Source: Betaproteobacteria bacterium (lineage in GTDB: Bacteria; Pseudomonadota; Gammaproteobacteria; Burkholderiales; SG8-39). From it: a DNA stretch of 39,355 nt. Positions 1 to 8,616 of this stretch are shown here, one piece after another. The first letter of the stretch is position 1. The number at the start of each line of letters is the position of its first letter. Where the stretch lies: contig CANIEV010000015.1 of the NCBI GenBank assembly GCA_947466535.1, positions 1 through 39,355 on the forward strand, read 5' to 3'. The position numbers were made by a program, and so were the translations under genes. Below the pieces are notes generated by a model. It was not told where the DNA came from and ran no database searches. It saw only the letters and a list, made by a program, of their open reading frames with translations.

Positions 1-1
1 G

Positions 2-442
2 CACGCGGGCCACAGCTACCGGTTCTGGAAGCGCGCCGCCGACGAGGAGGCGCTCAACGCGCGTGCTCGCGAGGCGCTTGTGCGCGTGGGCCTCGGCGAC
101 CGGCTCGATGTGCCGAGCATGGAACTCTCTCACGGCGAACACCGCCAGCTCGAGATCGCGATGTCCTTTGTCACCCGGCCGAAGCTGATGCTGCTCGACG
201 AACCCGCGGCGGGCATGGGCCCGGAGGAATCGCAGCGCATGGTGGGCCTGCTGCGCGAACTGAAGAATGACCACGCGATCCTGCTGATCGAGCAAGACAT
301 GGACGTGGTGTTCGCGATTGCCGACCGCATCACCGTGCTGGTGAATGGCCGGGTGATTGCCTCGGGCGATCCGGCCGCGATCGAAGCGGATGCGTCGGTG
401 CGCGAGGCCTATCTCGGTGACGACGTCGGGGCGGGGCACTGA
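2..442 (+). CDS. livG: Branched-chain-type ABC transporter ATPase, LivG-like (5' truncated)
   Basis: The gene is cut by the window start; the visible frame is open from base 2 and encodes the C-terminal part of an ABC ATPase. The Walker A region lies outside. Visible are the signature segment (LSHGEHRQLEIA), the Walker B segment (LMLLDEPAAGMGP), the switch-histidine-type LIEQDMDVVF segment, and the LivG-style ending VNGRVIASGDP...VREAYLGD. LivG is one of two cytoplasmic ATPases energising uptake by LivHM permeases in the hydrophobic amino acid / aromatic acid family. Its TGA overlaps the ATG of the next gene by four bases (ATGA), so the two are translationally coupled. The permeases are presumably upstream. 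Substrate cannot be told; the neighbouring oxygenases make an aromatic acid plausible (inference). Confidence 0.93.
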   Translation, partial: HAGHSYRFWKRAADEEALNARAREALVRVGLGDRLDVPSMELSHGEHRQLEIAMSFVTRPKLMLLDEPAAGMGPEESQRMVGLLRELKNDHAILLIEQDMDVVFAIADRITVLVNGRVIASGDPAAIEADASVREAYLGDDVGAGH

Positions 443-1152
443 TGGCGGTGATGCTCGATCTCGAGGGGATTGAGGCCGGCTACGGCGCCAAGCGGGTGCT
501 GTTCGGCGTGAGCCTGTCGGTCAACGAGGGCGAAGTCGTGACTCTCATGGGCCGCAACGGCATGGGCAAGACCACCACCGTGAATTCGATCATGGGCTTC
601 TGCCGGCCGAATGCGGGCTCGGTGCGCTTCCTCGGGCAGGAGATCGCGGGCGCCGCGCCGCATCGCGTGGCGCAACGCGGCATCGGCCTCGTGCCGGAAG
701 GCCGCCAGATCTTTCCCAATCTCACGGTGCACGAAAATCTCGTGGCCACCGCGGCCAACCGGAGGCAGGCCGCGCCCGGCTGGACGGCGGAGCGTGTCTA
801 CGAACTGTTTCCGCGGCTTGCGGAGCGGCGCAGGAACATGGGCAACCAGCTCTCCGGCGGCGAGCAGCAGATGCTCGCGATCGGGCGCGCACTGCTCACC
901 AATCCGCTGCTGCTGATACTGGACGAGGCGACCGAAGGGCTCGCGCCACTGATGCGCCAGGAGATCTGGAATTGCCTCGCGCAACTGAAGACGGCGGGGC
1001 AATCCATCCTGGTGATCGACAAGAACGTGGCAGCGCTCACGCAGCTTGCCGACCGGCATTACATCCTCGAGAAGGGGGCGGTGGCCTGGAGCGGCGATTC
1101 CGCGGCCCTGCGTGCCGACCCCGAACTCTGGCACCGCTACCTCGGGGTTTAG
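442..1152 (+). CDS. livF: Branched-chain-type ABC transporter ATPase, LivF-like
   Basis: A complete 236-residue LivF-type ATPase, the usual length of the family. Walker A is GRNGMGKTT at residues 37-45, the ABC signature is NQLSGGEQQ, and Walker B is LLLILDEATEGLAP. The characteristic LivF H-loop variant LVIDKNV is present near residue 190, and the protein ends in the typical LWHRYLGV. It overlaps livG by ATGA. It is the last gene of a plus-strand transporter operon that ends at a strong intrinsic terminator about 65 bases downstream. The second LivF of the window (16669-15959) is clearly homologous but not identical, so these are separate transporters. The substrate is unknown; linkage to the convergent ABC receptor and Rieske gene suggests an organic or aromatic acid. 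Confidence 0.95.
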   Translation: MAVMLDLEGIEAGYGAKRVLFGVSLSVNEGEVVTLMGRNGMGKTTTVNSIMGFCRPNAGSVRFLGQEIAGAAPHRVAQRGIGLVPEGRQIFPNLTVHENLVATAANRRQAAPGWTAERVYELFPRLAERRRNMGNQLSGGEQQMLAIGRALLTNPLLLILDEATEGLAPLMRQEIWNCLAQLKTAGQSILVIDKNVAALTQLADRHYILEKGAVAWSGDSAALRADPELWHRYLGV

Positions 1153-1216
1153 CAAACACCGGGATGCCACGCACCTCCCGTGCTTTCATTCCGGCGGGCC
1201 TCTGAAGCGGGGCGAT

Positions 1217-1244
1217 AAAAAAAGGGGGCGTCGCCCCCTTTTTT
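1217..1244. terminator. Bidirectional intrinsic terminator
   Basis: Seven A residues, then GGGGGC, loop GTC, GCCCCC, then six T residues. The A and T runs pair, so the hairpin has a U tract in both directions. It lies between livF (+) and the convergent receptor gene (-) and can serve both. Confidence 0.9.
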
Positions 1245-1263
1245 CTTCCCGCTTTTTCCAGCG

Positions 1264-2436
1264 CTACCTCTTGCAGGCGCTCACGAACCGGTCGGCGTGA
1301 TTGGCGAATGCCGTCGAGCTGACCTGGTGGATGTAGCCGCTGCCGTCCTTCACCACCTTGCCGGTGTAGAAGTTCTGGATCGGGAACTGGTTCGTGTTGA
1401 AGCGGAAATCGCCGCGGGTGGACTTGAAGTCCGCCTTGCGCAGCGCCGCGCGCAGGGCTTCCTTGTTGGTGAGGTTGCCCTTGACCGCGCGCACCGCGCT
1501 GTCAAGCAGCATGATCGAGTCGTACACGAACGCGGCATAGAACACCGGGTTGCGGCCGTATTCCTTGCGGAAGGCCTCGACGAAGGCCTTGTTGGCCGGA
1601 TTGTCCAGGCCGACGAACCAGGGCGAGGCGAGGTTGGTGCCGAGCGCAAGGTCGCCAAGCGCGGAGTAGCTGTGCTCGTCCGCAAGCCAGGAGCCTGAAT
1701 ACAGCGGAATGTCCTTGGCAAGGCCGGCCGCCGCGTACTGCTTCATGAACGCGATGCCCTGCGCGCCCGGCATGAACACATAGACTGCGTCCGGGTTGGA
1801 GGCGCGGATCTGCGACATCTCGGCGGCGAAGTCCATCGAGTTGCGCTCGGGGTAGGCCTCGCCCGCGACCGTGCCCTTGAAGAACTGCTTGGCGCCGGAG
1901 ACGTGCTCCTTGCCGGTGACGTAGTTCTGCGCCACGAAGAAGCCGCGCTTGCGCCCGGTGTCGGTCATGATCTTGCCGACCGCCTCGCTCGGGGTGTTGT
2001 TCTCCCAGGACACCACGAATACGTTCGGGTTGCAGCCCGCGCCGGCCAGCTCCGACGGCCCGCCGATGCCGGAGAGGATGATCGCGCCGCTGTCGGTGAC
2101 GGGCTTGACGATCGCGAGCAGCTGGTTGGAGAGCATGGTGCCGGTGAGGAAGTCGATGCGGTTGCGCTCGACCAGCTTGGTCGCCGCCTGCACCGCGGTG
2201 TCAGGCGCCATGCGCGAGTCTTCCTTGAAGACTTCGACCGGGATGCCGCCGATCTTGCCGCCCAACTGCTTGAGGGCAAGGTCGAGGCCCATTTCCTGTT
2301 CCTTGCCGAGCGTGGCGATCGGGCCGCTCAGCGTGGTCATGAAACCGATGCGGATGCGGTCGGCCTGTTGCGCAAAGGCGGCGGATGCGGGCAGCAGCGC
2401 CGCGCAGAATGCGGTGAGTAGCAGGGTACGTTTCAT
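1264..2436 (-). CDS. ABC transporter periplasmic substrate-binding protein (Peripla_BP_6 / LivK-like)
   Basis: A 390-residue periplasmic receptor for a branched-chain-type ABC transporter. The ATG at 2436 is chosen because AAGGAG lies 8 bases upstream and it opens a clean signal peptide (MKRTLLLTAFCAALLPASAAFA, cut expected after residue 22). The mature part begins with the family pattern IRIGFMTTLSGP. YVFMPGAQGIAFMKQYAAAGL and the ending STRGDFRFNTNQFPIQNFY match the receptor at 24559-23372, so the two are paralogues. Receptors of this subgroup often bind aromatic acids (family knowledge); the ligand here is not known. It lies 58 bases after a Rieske oxygenase on the same strand and converges on livGF, so it may feed that transporter. 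Confidence 0.9.
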   Translation of the reverse strand: MKRTLLLTAFCAALLPASAAFAQQADRIRIGFMTTLSGPIATLGKEQEMGLDLALKQLGGKIGGIPVEVFKEDSRMAPDTAVQAATKLVERNRIDFLTGTMLSNQLLAIVKPVTDSGAIILSGIGGPSELAGAGCNPNVFVVSWENNTPSEAVGKIMTDTGRKRGFFVAQNYVTGKEHVSGAKQFFKGTVAGEAYPERNSMDFAAEMSQIRASNPDAVYVFMPGAQGIAFMKQYAAAGLAKDIPLYSGSWLADEHSYSALGDLALGTNLASPWFVGLDNPANKAFVEAFRKEYGRNPVFYAAFVYDSIMLLDSAVRAVKGNLTNKEALRAALRKADFKSTRGDFRFNTNQFPIQNFYTGKVVKDGSGYIHQVSSTAFANHADRFVSACKR

Positions 2437-2494
2437 CGGTTGAACTCCTTGTGGTGATGCGAAGGCGAATCGTAAGTGGAGAAACACGCGACCC

Positions 2495-3508
2495 TCAGGT
2501 CGCGCGCTCCTCCTCCATGAGCTTGCTGATGACGCGCCGGGCAGCAAGGCCGCCCGAGTCGGCGTTGATGTCGATCCAGCGCGTGCCGGGGGAGTGCCGG
2601 TCGACCATTCTCTGCTGGCTCTCGAGCACGTCGATGTCCTCGGTGAAGGCACGCACGCTGCCTTCGTGGAAGGCCTTGGTCACCGCCGGATCGGGGGCGA
2701 AATTTCGCGGCACCGACCAGAAGTGATAGCAGCTCTTCCCGGTGGAGGGCGTGATGGCGTTGAGAACCCGGTACTCGAGCGCCATCGCCGGTGCCGCCGG
2801 ATCGCCGCCGTGCGGGACGGATTTGGACTTGATGACAATGTTGGAGGGCGGGGTGAAGTTGATGTCCTGCGTGCGATCGATGTTCTCCACGAAGCCGCGC
2901 AGCTTCACATACAGCGGCGGTGCGGCGCAGTCGATCATCTGCCGGTAGGTGCGAACATGCATGCCGTCGACGGTGGTTGAAGAAGGGGCTTCCGCCACCG
3001 CCGCGTTGCCGATGGTGGAGGCGTGCACGAAGGTTTCGTGCGAAAGGTCCATCAGGTTGTCGACGAGCAACTGGTAGTTGCAGTCGATGTCGAAACGCCC
3101 GCCGGTCGGAATCCACTCGGGATCGTCGTTCCAGTGCATGTCGGGGATCTTCGACTCGTCGGCGAGCGCCGGGTCGCCCATCCAGATCCAGAGCCAGCGC
3201 CACTTCTCCACCACCGGGAAGGTGGTCGCGCGGCAGCGCGGGGCGATGTTCTTCTGGCCGGGGATGTGCGCGCACTTGCCGTCCGGCTCGAATTCGAGGC
3301 CGTGGTAGTCGCAGCGGATGCGATCGCCCAGGCGCGTGCCCTTGGACAGCGGATAGCTGCGGTGCGGGCACATGTCGAGCATCGCGACCGCTTTGCCAGC
3401 CTCGGTGCGATACAGGATCACCGGTTCGTTGAGGATCCACCGTTGCAGCATGCCGTCGCCGACTTCCTCCGGCATCGCCGCAACGTACCACCAGTTCTTC
3501 AGAAACAT
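2495..3508 (-). CDS. Rieske [2Fe-2S] aromatic oxygenase, vanillate O-demethylase-like oxygenase subunit
   Basis: A 337-residue oxygenase starting MFLKNWWYVAAMPEE, a start shared with its two paralogues in this window; a GTG nine codons upstream is the alternative. The Rieske motif is C47-P-H49 and C66-D-Y-H69. The mononuclear iron site is seen in DNLMDLSHETFVH. This family (VanA, dicamba demethylase, toluenesulfonate oxygenase) hydroxylates or demethylates aromatic acids with electrons from a separate reductase. No reductase or ferredoxin gene is adjacent, so it must borrow one. It sits 66 bases downstream of the molybdopterin dehydrogenase subunit and 58 bases upstream of the receptor gene, all on one strand, suggesting one operon. 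The substrate cannot be read from the sequence. Confidence 0.92.
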   Translation of the reverse strand: MFLKNWWYVAAMPEEVGDGMLQRWILNEPVILYRTEAGKAVAMLDMCPHRSYPLSKGTRLGDRIRCDYHGLEFEPDGKCAHIPGQKNIAPRCRATTFPVVEKWRWLWIWMGDPALADESKIPDMHWNDDPEWIPTGGRFDIDCNYQLLVDNLMDLSHETFVHASTIGNAAVAEAPSSTTVDGMHVRTYRQMIDCAAPPLYVKLRGFVENIDRTQDINFTPPSNIVIKSKSVPHGGDPAAPAMALEYRVLNAITPSTGKSCYHFWSVPRNFAPDPAVTKAFHEGSVRAFTEDIDVLESQQRMVDRHSPGTRWIDINADSGGLAARRVISKLMEEERAT

Positions 3509-3574
3509 GATTCGTCTGCCCTTTTTTACGTCCACGAATGGAAATAGTAGTCCAAGCCGCTTTGCACGCCCAAT

Positions 3575-5989
3575 TCAGGAAGCGTCCCGGAAATTCGGGC
3601 TCTCTTCGATCAGCCGGCGGATGCGTGCCGGGCTGAGCGGTCCCTGCCGGATCACGACGCCGAAGGGACGAAGCGCATCCTCGATCGCGTTGGTGATCGC
3701 CGCCGGTGGCCCGATCGCGCCGCCTTCGCCCAGGCCCTTCACGCCGAGCGGATTGCGGGTGGAGAGGTTCTCGATGTGATCGAGGATGAAGGGCGGGCCG
3801 TCGGAGGCAATCGGCATCGCGTAGTCCATGAAGCTGCCCGAGAGCGGCTGGCCGTTCTCGTCGTAGACCATGGCTTCCATCAGCGCGCCGCCGATGCCCT
3901 GCATGACCCCGCCGACGACCTGCCCATCGGCGAGCAGCGGATTGACGATGCGTCCGGAGTCGTGGGCGATGATGTAGCGCTCGATTTCGACCACACCGGT
4001 GTCGATGTCGACAGACACCACGACCGCATGCGCGGCGCTTGCGTAGGTGACTGTCGGCGGGCGGAAGTAGGAGGTCTCGATCAGGCGCCCGTCACCCGGC
4101 GCGCCCTGGCGCAGCACCTTGTTGGTCATCGCCACCGACACGTCGCCAAGCGTCACGCCCTTGTCCGGCACGCCGGCGATGCGTACACGGCCATCGACGA
4201 TCTCAAGGTCGGCCGCTGCCGCTTCCAGCATGTCGGATGCGATCTCCAGCACCCGCGCCTTCATCGCGAGCGAGGCGTTGTGAACCGCGTTGCCCGCGGT
4301 GACGGTGCTGCGGCTGGCGATGGTGCCGATGCCGTGCGGAATGGTCGAGGTGTCCCCGCCGATGATCTCCACATCCGAGAAATGCACGCCGAGTGCGTCG
4401 GCTGCGATCTGCGCGTACACCGTGCGGTGCCCCTGGCCCTGGCTGCTCGCGCCGGTGGCAATCACGACTCTGCCGGTGGGAAGAATCTGCACCACCGCGC
4501 CTTCGAAGGGGCCCATGCCGGTGCCTTCGATGTAGAGCGCAAAGCCGGAGCCGACGCGCTTGCGGCCCGAAGGCTTGGCTTGCCGCGCGCGCACCGCGGG
4601 CAGGTCCACATGTTTCCGCGCGCGGCGCAGCAGTTCGGGGAAATCACCCGAGTCGTACACCTGCTGCTGGCCGTCGCGGTAGAGCAGGCCGGTGTCGTAA
4701 GGCATGGCGGAAGCGGGGACGAGGTTCTTCTCGCGCACATCCGCCGGTTCCATGCCGAGCTTCACCGCAAGCCGGTCGAGGATGCGTTCCATCGCGAACA
4801 CCGCCTCCGGCCGGCCGGCGCCGCGATACGGTGTAGTGGAGGAGGTGTTGGTGAGGATGCCCTGCACGCGGATGAACGCATTGGGCACGTCGTACAGCCC
4901 GAGCAGATGCGAGAGCGTGTTGTAGGGCACCACCAGCCCGATCACGTTGAACGCGCCGAAGTTCACCAGCACGTCATCGCGTATCGCGAGGATGCGGCCG
5001 GTCTTGTCGGCCGCTACCGAAATGCGGTGCACCTGGTCGCGTGCGTGCGCGGCGGCGGTGAGGTGTTCCGAGCGGTCCTCGATCCAGCGCACCGGGCAGC
5101 CGAGTTCGAGCGCGGCAAAGGGCACCAGGATGTCCTCGACGAACTGCACGCCTTTCAGGCCGAAGCCGCCGCCGACGTCGCAGGCCACCACGCGCACGCG
5201 CTCGGCCGGGATGCGCAGGCACACCGAGATCATGCCCGCCATCACGTGCGCCATCTGCGTGCTCGCCCAGACGGTGAGCGCGCCGCGGTGCGGTTCGATG
5301 TCGGCGATCACGCCGCGCGTCTCAATCGGGGAGGCGACATAGCGGTGCGCGTGGAATTCCTCTTCCACCACCACCGGCGCCGAGGCGAAGGCGCGGTCCG
5401 GATCGCCCTTGGTGATCGCCACTTCGAGCGCCTGGTTGGTACCCCAGGCCGGTTCGATCAGCGGCGCGCCGGGGGCGAGCGCCGATTTCGCATCGGTGAC
5501 GACAGGCAGTGTCTCGTAATCCACCACGACGAGTTCGGCCGCGTCCATTGCCGCATAGCGTGTATCGGCCACGATGATCGCAACCGGCTGGCCGACATAG
5601 GTGACGCGATCGGTCGGCAGCAGCGGCACCGGATGCAGGCGGTCGACCGGTTTGAGTTCGCGCATCAGGCGCTCGGGCGTGTGCACGTCACCCGACACGC
5701 ACAGCGGATCGGTGCGGCCGGCAAGATCGCCCGAGGTGTAGATCGCGCGCACGCCGGGTGCCGCGCGCGCGGCGGCGGTGTCGATCGAGCGGATGCGCGC
5801 ATGCGCGTGCGGGCTGCGCAGGAACACCGCCTGCAGCGTGCCCGGGATGTGCAGGTCGGCAACATAGCGACCCTGACCGCGCAGAAGCCGGTCGTCCTCG
5901 ACGCGAAGCAGCGGTTGGCCGACGAGCGGTGCGTCGCTGTCGGCGTGGGTCGATCCCCATTTGTCAGGGGAGGGGCGTCGGGCGGGCAT
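3575..5989 (-). CDS. Xanthine dehydrogenase family molybdopterin-binding (large) subunit
   Basis: An 804-residue protein with the full large-subunit layout of molybdenum hydroxylases: an N-terminal a/b-hammerhead domain (about 30-155), then the cofactor-binding domains. Landmarks are DVGGGFGLKG at 271-280, PYRGAGRPE at 387-395 (the form II arrangement, not the AYRCSFR of true CO dehydrogenase), and GLGEGGAIGPP at 752-762, whose Glu755 is the expected catalytic base. GGAG lies about 7 bases before the ATG. These enzymes hydroxylate N-heterocycles or oxidise aldehydes and related compounds. They normally need a [2Fe-2S] and an FAD subunit; neither is within several kilobases here. It probably leads an operon with the Rieske oxygenase and receptor. 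CO oxidation is unlikely. Confidence 0.92.
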   Translation of the reverse strand: MPARRPSPDKWGSTHADSDAPLVGQPLLRVEDDRLLRGQGRYVADLHIPGTLQAVFLRSPHAHARIRSIDTAAARAAPGVRAIYTSGDLAGRTDPLCVSGDVHTPERLMRELKPVDRLHPVPLLPTDRVTYVGQPVAIIVADTRYAAMDAAELVVVDYETLPVVTDAKSALAPGAPLIEPAWGTNQALEVAITKGDPDRAFASAPVVVEEEFHAHRYVASPIETRGVIADIEPHRGALTVWASTQMAHVMAGMISVCLRIPAERVRVVACDVGGGFGLKGVQFVEDILVPFAALELGCPVRWIEDRSEHLTAAAHARDQVHRISVAADKTGRILAIRDDVLVNFGAFNVIGLVVPYNTLSHLLGLYDVPNAFIRVQGILTNTSSTTPYRGAGRPEAVFAMERILDRLAVKLGMEPADVREKNLVPASAMPYDTGLLYRDGQQQVYDSGDFPELLRRARKHVDLPAVRARQAKPSGRKRVGSGFALYIEGTGMGPFEGAVVQILPTGRVVIATGASSQGQGHRTVYAQIAADALGVHFSDVEIIGGDTSTIPHGIGTIASRSTVTAGNAVHNASLAMKARVLEIASDMLEAAAADLEIVDGRVRIAGVPDKGVTLGDVSVAMTNKVLRQGAPGDGRLIETSYFRPPTVTYASAAHAVVVSVDIDTGVVEIERYIIAHDSGRIVNPLLADGQVVGGVMQGIGGALMEAMVYDENGQPLSGSFMDYAMPIASDGPPFILDHIENLSTRNPLGVKGLGEGGAIGPPAAITNAIEDALRPFGVVIRQGPLSPARIRRLIEESPNFRDAS

Positions 5990-6365
5990 GGTGAGCTCCG
6001 GTGATCATCGATGCGGCTCCTGCGAGCCGTTATTGAATCTGGCGGGCCGGCCGGACGAGAACTGCGCGACGCTTGTTGGCCCGGCGCGTCGTTGATTCGG
6101 TTGATTCGGCCGGTGAGCTTAGTTTGCGGTGTGCGACGGGTCAAGATGTCTTGACGTGCGTTTTACCGGTGAACTGTTCAGTGCTGCAATCGGCGGCAAG
6201 CCAAAGCCCGGAAGCTAGGGTATGCGCATGCGCTGCGGTACGGGCGAACAGAGGAGTTCCGCTCAAATTGCGAACTTTTATATTTTCAGAACAAGCAGGG
6301 AAGAGTGAGAGACGCCAATCTGATTGCCAAAATTAGCAATAATGTATAAACAGCGCGCGGCCGGA
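5990..6365. other. Intergenic region upstream of the molybdopterin dehydrogenase gene
   Basis: 376 bases between the MFS gene stop and the start of the dehydrogenase subunit, both on the minus strand. No convincing gene is seen. It holds a 7-bp-armed inverted repeat (6140-6155), a tandem 9-bp repeat TTGATTCGG at 6092-6109, and an AT-rich stretch around 6275-6350 with a weak ATTGC...GCAAT dyad at 6323-6340. It most likely carries the promoter of the operon running to 1264. Confidence 0.6.
6116..6155 (-). promoter_or_regulatory. Candidate operator/promoter: GTCAAGA-TG-TCTTGAC inverted repeat
   Basis: GTCAAGA at 6140-6146 and TCTTGAC at 6149-6155 are perfect 7-base arms around two bases. On the minus strand, TTGACC (6144-6139) overlaps the dyad and is followed after 17 bases by TAAGCT (6121-6116), a weak sigma70-like pair reading towards the dehydrogenase gene. 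A regulator bound to the dyad would cover the -35. Inference only. Confidence 0.35.
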
Positions 6366-7520
6366 TCAGGGCAGCCGGTGCAGATTCGCGCGCAGATACA
6401 GACCGACGCCGACGAACCCGAGGCCGAACAGCGCGATCATCGCGCTGTAGCCGACCGTTGCGACGCCGAAGCCGACGGTGCCAATGCCGACCGACTGGCC
6501 GATCGCCCAAAAGAACGCGAACAGAGATATGCCGGTGCCGCGCGCATGCGGCGCCATTTCGGTGGAGCGGGTCTGCATCACGTTGTGCAGCAGGTAGAAG
6601 GAAAAGCCGAGGCCGATGGTGCAGGGAATCGCGATCTGCCACACCGGCGCAAACGCGAGCACGAGAAAGAAGAAACCGCTCGAGAGTGCGCCGCCGAGCA
6701 CCATGCCGGCCTGCCCGAAGCGCGGCAGGATCCGGCGCACCAGAATGATGAAGAACATTCCGCCCACGCCGTAGCCCGCAAGCGTGAGGCCGATGGTGGT
6801 GTAGTTGAGATCGAAGCGCTCCTTCAGCATCGACCCCACGAAGGAATACGCGCCGAAGAAGAACATGCACTCGAACATGCCGATGAACATCACCATGCGC
6901 GCGGGTTCGAGCTTGAAGATCGAGATGTAGCGCGGGATCGAAATGATCGGCCCTTCGGTGCGCGGCCCGAGATGCCAGTGGCGGCGCGTGTCGCGCCAGA
7001 GCAGCAGCGCGACCGAGCCGAAGATCAGCGCATGAAAAGCGAAGGCCGAGCGCCAGCCGAGCAGGTCGGTGAACAAGCCGCCGACCGCGGGCCCGAGCGA
7101 CTGGCCGAGGATGCTGCCCGCGACATAGCGCGCCATCACCACCTGGCGCTCGTCCTTTTCCACCACGTCGCCGATGTAGGCCATGCCGAGGATCATCGCG
7201 CCGGAGGACAAGGCTCCGGTGGCCATGCGCCAGAACGCGAGCGACCCGAGGCTCCAGGAGAAGGCGCAGCCGATTGAGGAGATCGCCGACAGGCCGATGG
7301 CGATCGTCACCACGCGAAGCTTGCCATGGCGGTCGCCGATTGCGCCGTGCACCACCTGGCCGCAGCCGTAGGCCAGGGCGTAGGCGATCATCACCACCGA
7401 GGCCGCCGATACGCTTATGCCGAATTCCCCGGCGATCGCGGGCAGCATCGGCTCGACCGCGCGCAGCGCCATCGAGCCATTGGCCGAGGCGATCGCGAGC
7501 AGCCAGATTATTTTTGTCAT
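6366..7520 (-). CDS. Major facilitator superfamily transporter
   Basis: A 384-residue, very hydrophobic protein with about 12 predicted membrane segments. The MFS signature between helices 2 and 3 appears as HGAIGDRHGKLRVV (near residues 58-71), and the opening ANGSMALRAVEPMLPAIAGEFGIS is typical of drug/proton antiporter-like (DHA1) members. The length suits a 12-helix carrier. The ATG at 7520 has no clear Shine-Dalgarno, so the start is uncertain. It follows the TRAP-type receptor gene by 115 bases on the same strand. It may import or export an organic acid or toxic intermediate; the substrate is not visible. Confidence 0.88.
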   Translation of the reverse strand: MTKIIWLLAIASANGSMALRAVEPMLPAIAGEFGISVSAASVVMIAYALAYGCGQVVHGAIGDRHGKLRVVTIAIGLSAISSIGCAFSWSLGSLAFWRMATGALSSGAMILGMAYIGDVVEKDERQVVMARYVAGSILGQSLGPAVGGLFTDLLGWRSAFAFHALIFGSVALLLWRDTRRHWHLGPRTEGPIISIPRYISIFKLEPARMVMFIGMFECMFFFGAYSFVGSMLKERFDLNYTTIGLTLAGYGVGGMFFIILVRRILPRFGQAGMVLGGALSSGFFFLVLAFAPVWQIAIPCTIGLGFSFYLLHNVMQTRSTEMAPHARGTGISLFAFFWAIGQSVGIGTVGFGVATVGYSAMIALFGLGFVGVGLYLRANLHRLP

Positions 7521-7563
7521 GAAATCTGATCAGGCGACGAACCGGCAGGACGGCTTGCCCGTT

Positions 7564-7585
7564 GTTGTCAGCTGCAGCGTTGTCA
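7564..7585. repeat. Direct repeat GTTGTCA x2 flanking the palindrome GCTGCAGC
   Basis: GTTGTCA occurs at 7564-7570 and 7579-7585, separated by the 8-base palindrome GCTGCAGC. It sits upstream of the MFS gene, which reads leftward from 7520. It could be a regulator site or chance. Confidence 0.3.
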
Positions 7586-7635
7586 CCTGCGCGGACGGCC
7601 GTTTGGCCCGCCCGCGTGTGCCTGCGAATGCGGGA

Positions 7636-8616
7636 TCAGTCGATGCCCTTGGATTTCGCGATTGCGCGGAGTTCGTCCACGTCTTTCTTGAATTTCTGCG
7701 ACGCGAGGTCCCACAGGCCGTCGGACCAGGCGCGCGCGAGCTTGGCCTTCTGCGCATCGCCCATCTGCACGACCGTGAGTCCCTTGGAGACGAGCGTCTG
7801 TTCCTCGGCATCCACGAGGCGCGCGGAATCCTTCAGCCAGGATGCCTCGATCTTCTTTGCCTCGTCGAGCATGATCTTCTGCTCGGCCGGGCTGAGCTTG
7901 TTCCAGGTGTTCAGGTTGGCCAGGATCGCGTAGGTGCCGAAGCCGAAGGTCGGGCGAAGGACAAACTTCGCGGGCTCGTACAGCTTCATGTCCACCACGC
8001 CGTAGTTGGTCCAGGCGAAGCCGTCGATCACGCCCTTGTCGAGCGACGTGTAGACCTCGCCCGGGGGCAACGCGACCACCGTGCCGCCGAGCATCCTGAT
8101 CACGCCCGAATACGTGGCATTGCCGCGTATCTTGTGACCCTGCAGGTCGCCCGCCGGGGTGAGCGGCTTCTTCAGGATGATCTGGTAGCCGCCCGATGCC
8201 GACATCGGCAACGAAACCAGCTTCAGGCCAAGCTTCTGGTAGAACCTGTCCACCGCCTCGACAACGCCCGAGTTCTTGCGCTGTTCGTTGGTGCCGCCCA
8301 GCGCCTCGATTACCGACAACATTGGCGAGGTGCCGAAATGGTAGGCGCCGTTCGTAAACAGAAACTGGAACGCACCCGCAGCAACCGGCTGCAATTGCTC
8401 GAGCGGAGGTACCGCTTCCGGGCCGTTGACGGTGAACTTGATGCTGCCCTTCGAGGCTGCCTCCACCGCCTTCATGTAAGGCTGGGCGAGCAACAGGATC
8501 TGTGACTGGCTTCCATCCCAGCTGTTGAGCCAGCGGTAGTCCGCTGCAATACCCGTGGATGCGGCGGCGGCGAGGACGCCCGCTGCCATGAGGTGAAGCG
8601 AGTGTTTCAGGTTCAT
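7636..8616 (-). CDS. TRAP transporter periplasmic solute receptor (DctP family)
   Basis: A 326-residue extracytoplasmic receptor. The ATG at 8616 is chosen because GGAGGAGG lies 5 bases upstream and a signal peptide follows (cut expected around residue 24, STGIAA). Mature-domain landmarks are IRGNATYSGVIRMLGGTVVALPPGEVYTSLDKGVIDGF, the ligand-site segment of the DctP family (given here in parts: IRGNATYSGV, GGTVVALPPGEVY, DKGVIDGF). TRAP transporters take up carboxylates by an ion gradient and need DctQ and DctM membrane subunits; neither is in this window, so it is an orphan receptor here. It is divergent from the Old-Yellow-Enzyme gene, with 220 bases between the starts. Confidence 0.9.
   Translation of the reverse strand: MNLKHSLHLMAAGVLAAAASTGIAADYRWLNSWDGSQSQILLLAQPYMKAVEAASKGSIKFTVNGPEAVPPLEQLQPVAAGAFQFLFTNGAYHFGTSPMLSVIEALGGTNEQRKNSGVVEAVDRFYQKLGLKLVSLPMSASGGYQIILKKPLTPAGDLQGHKIRGNATYSGVIRMLGGTVVALPPGEVYTSLDKGVIDGFAWTNYGVVDMKLYEPAKFVLRPTFGFGTYAILANLNTWNKLSPAEQKIMLDEAKKIEASWLKDSARLVDAEEQTLVSKGLTVVQMGDAQKAKLARAWSDGLWDLASQKFKKDVDELRAIAKSKGID

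Noticed and set aside
3575-5989. Aerobic CO dehydrogenase (CoxL)
   Set aside because: The active-site loop reads PYRGAGR, the form II pattern, not the AYRCSFR needed for CO oxidation, and coxM and coxS are absent.
3776-6004. Long 742-codon open frame on the plus strand opposite the molybdopterin dehydrogenase gene
   Set aside because: Its translation is His/Arg/Asp-rich with no recognisable domain, as expected for the antisense of a GC-rich gene; the minus-strand frame has clear family motifs.
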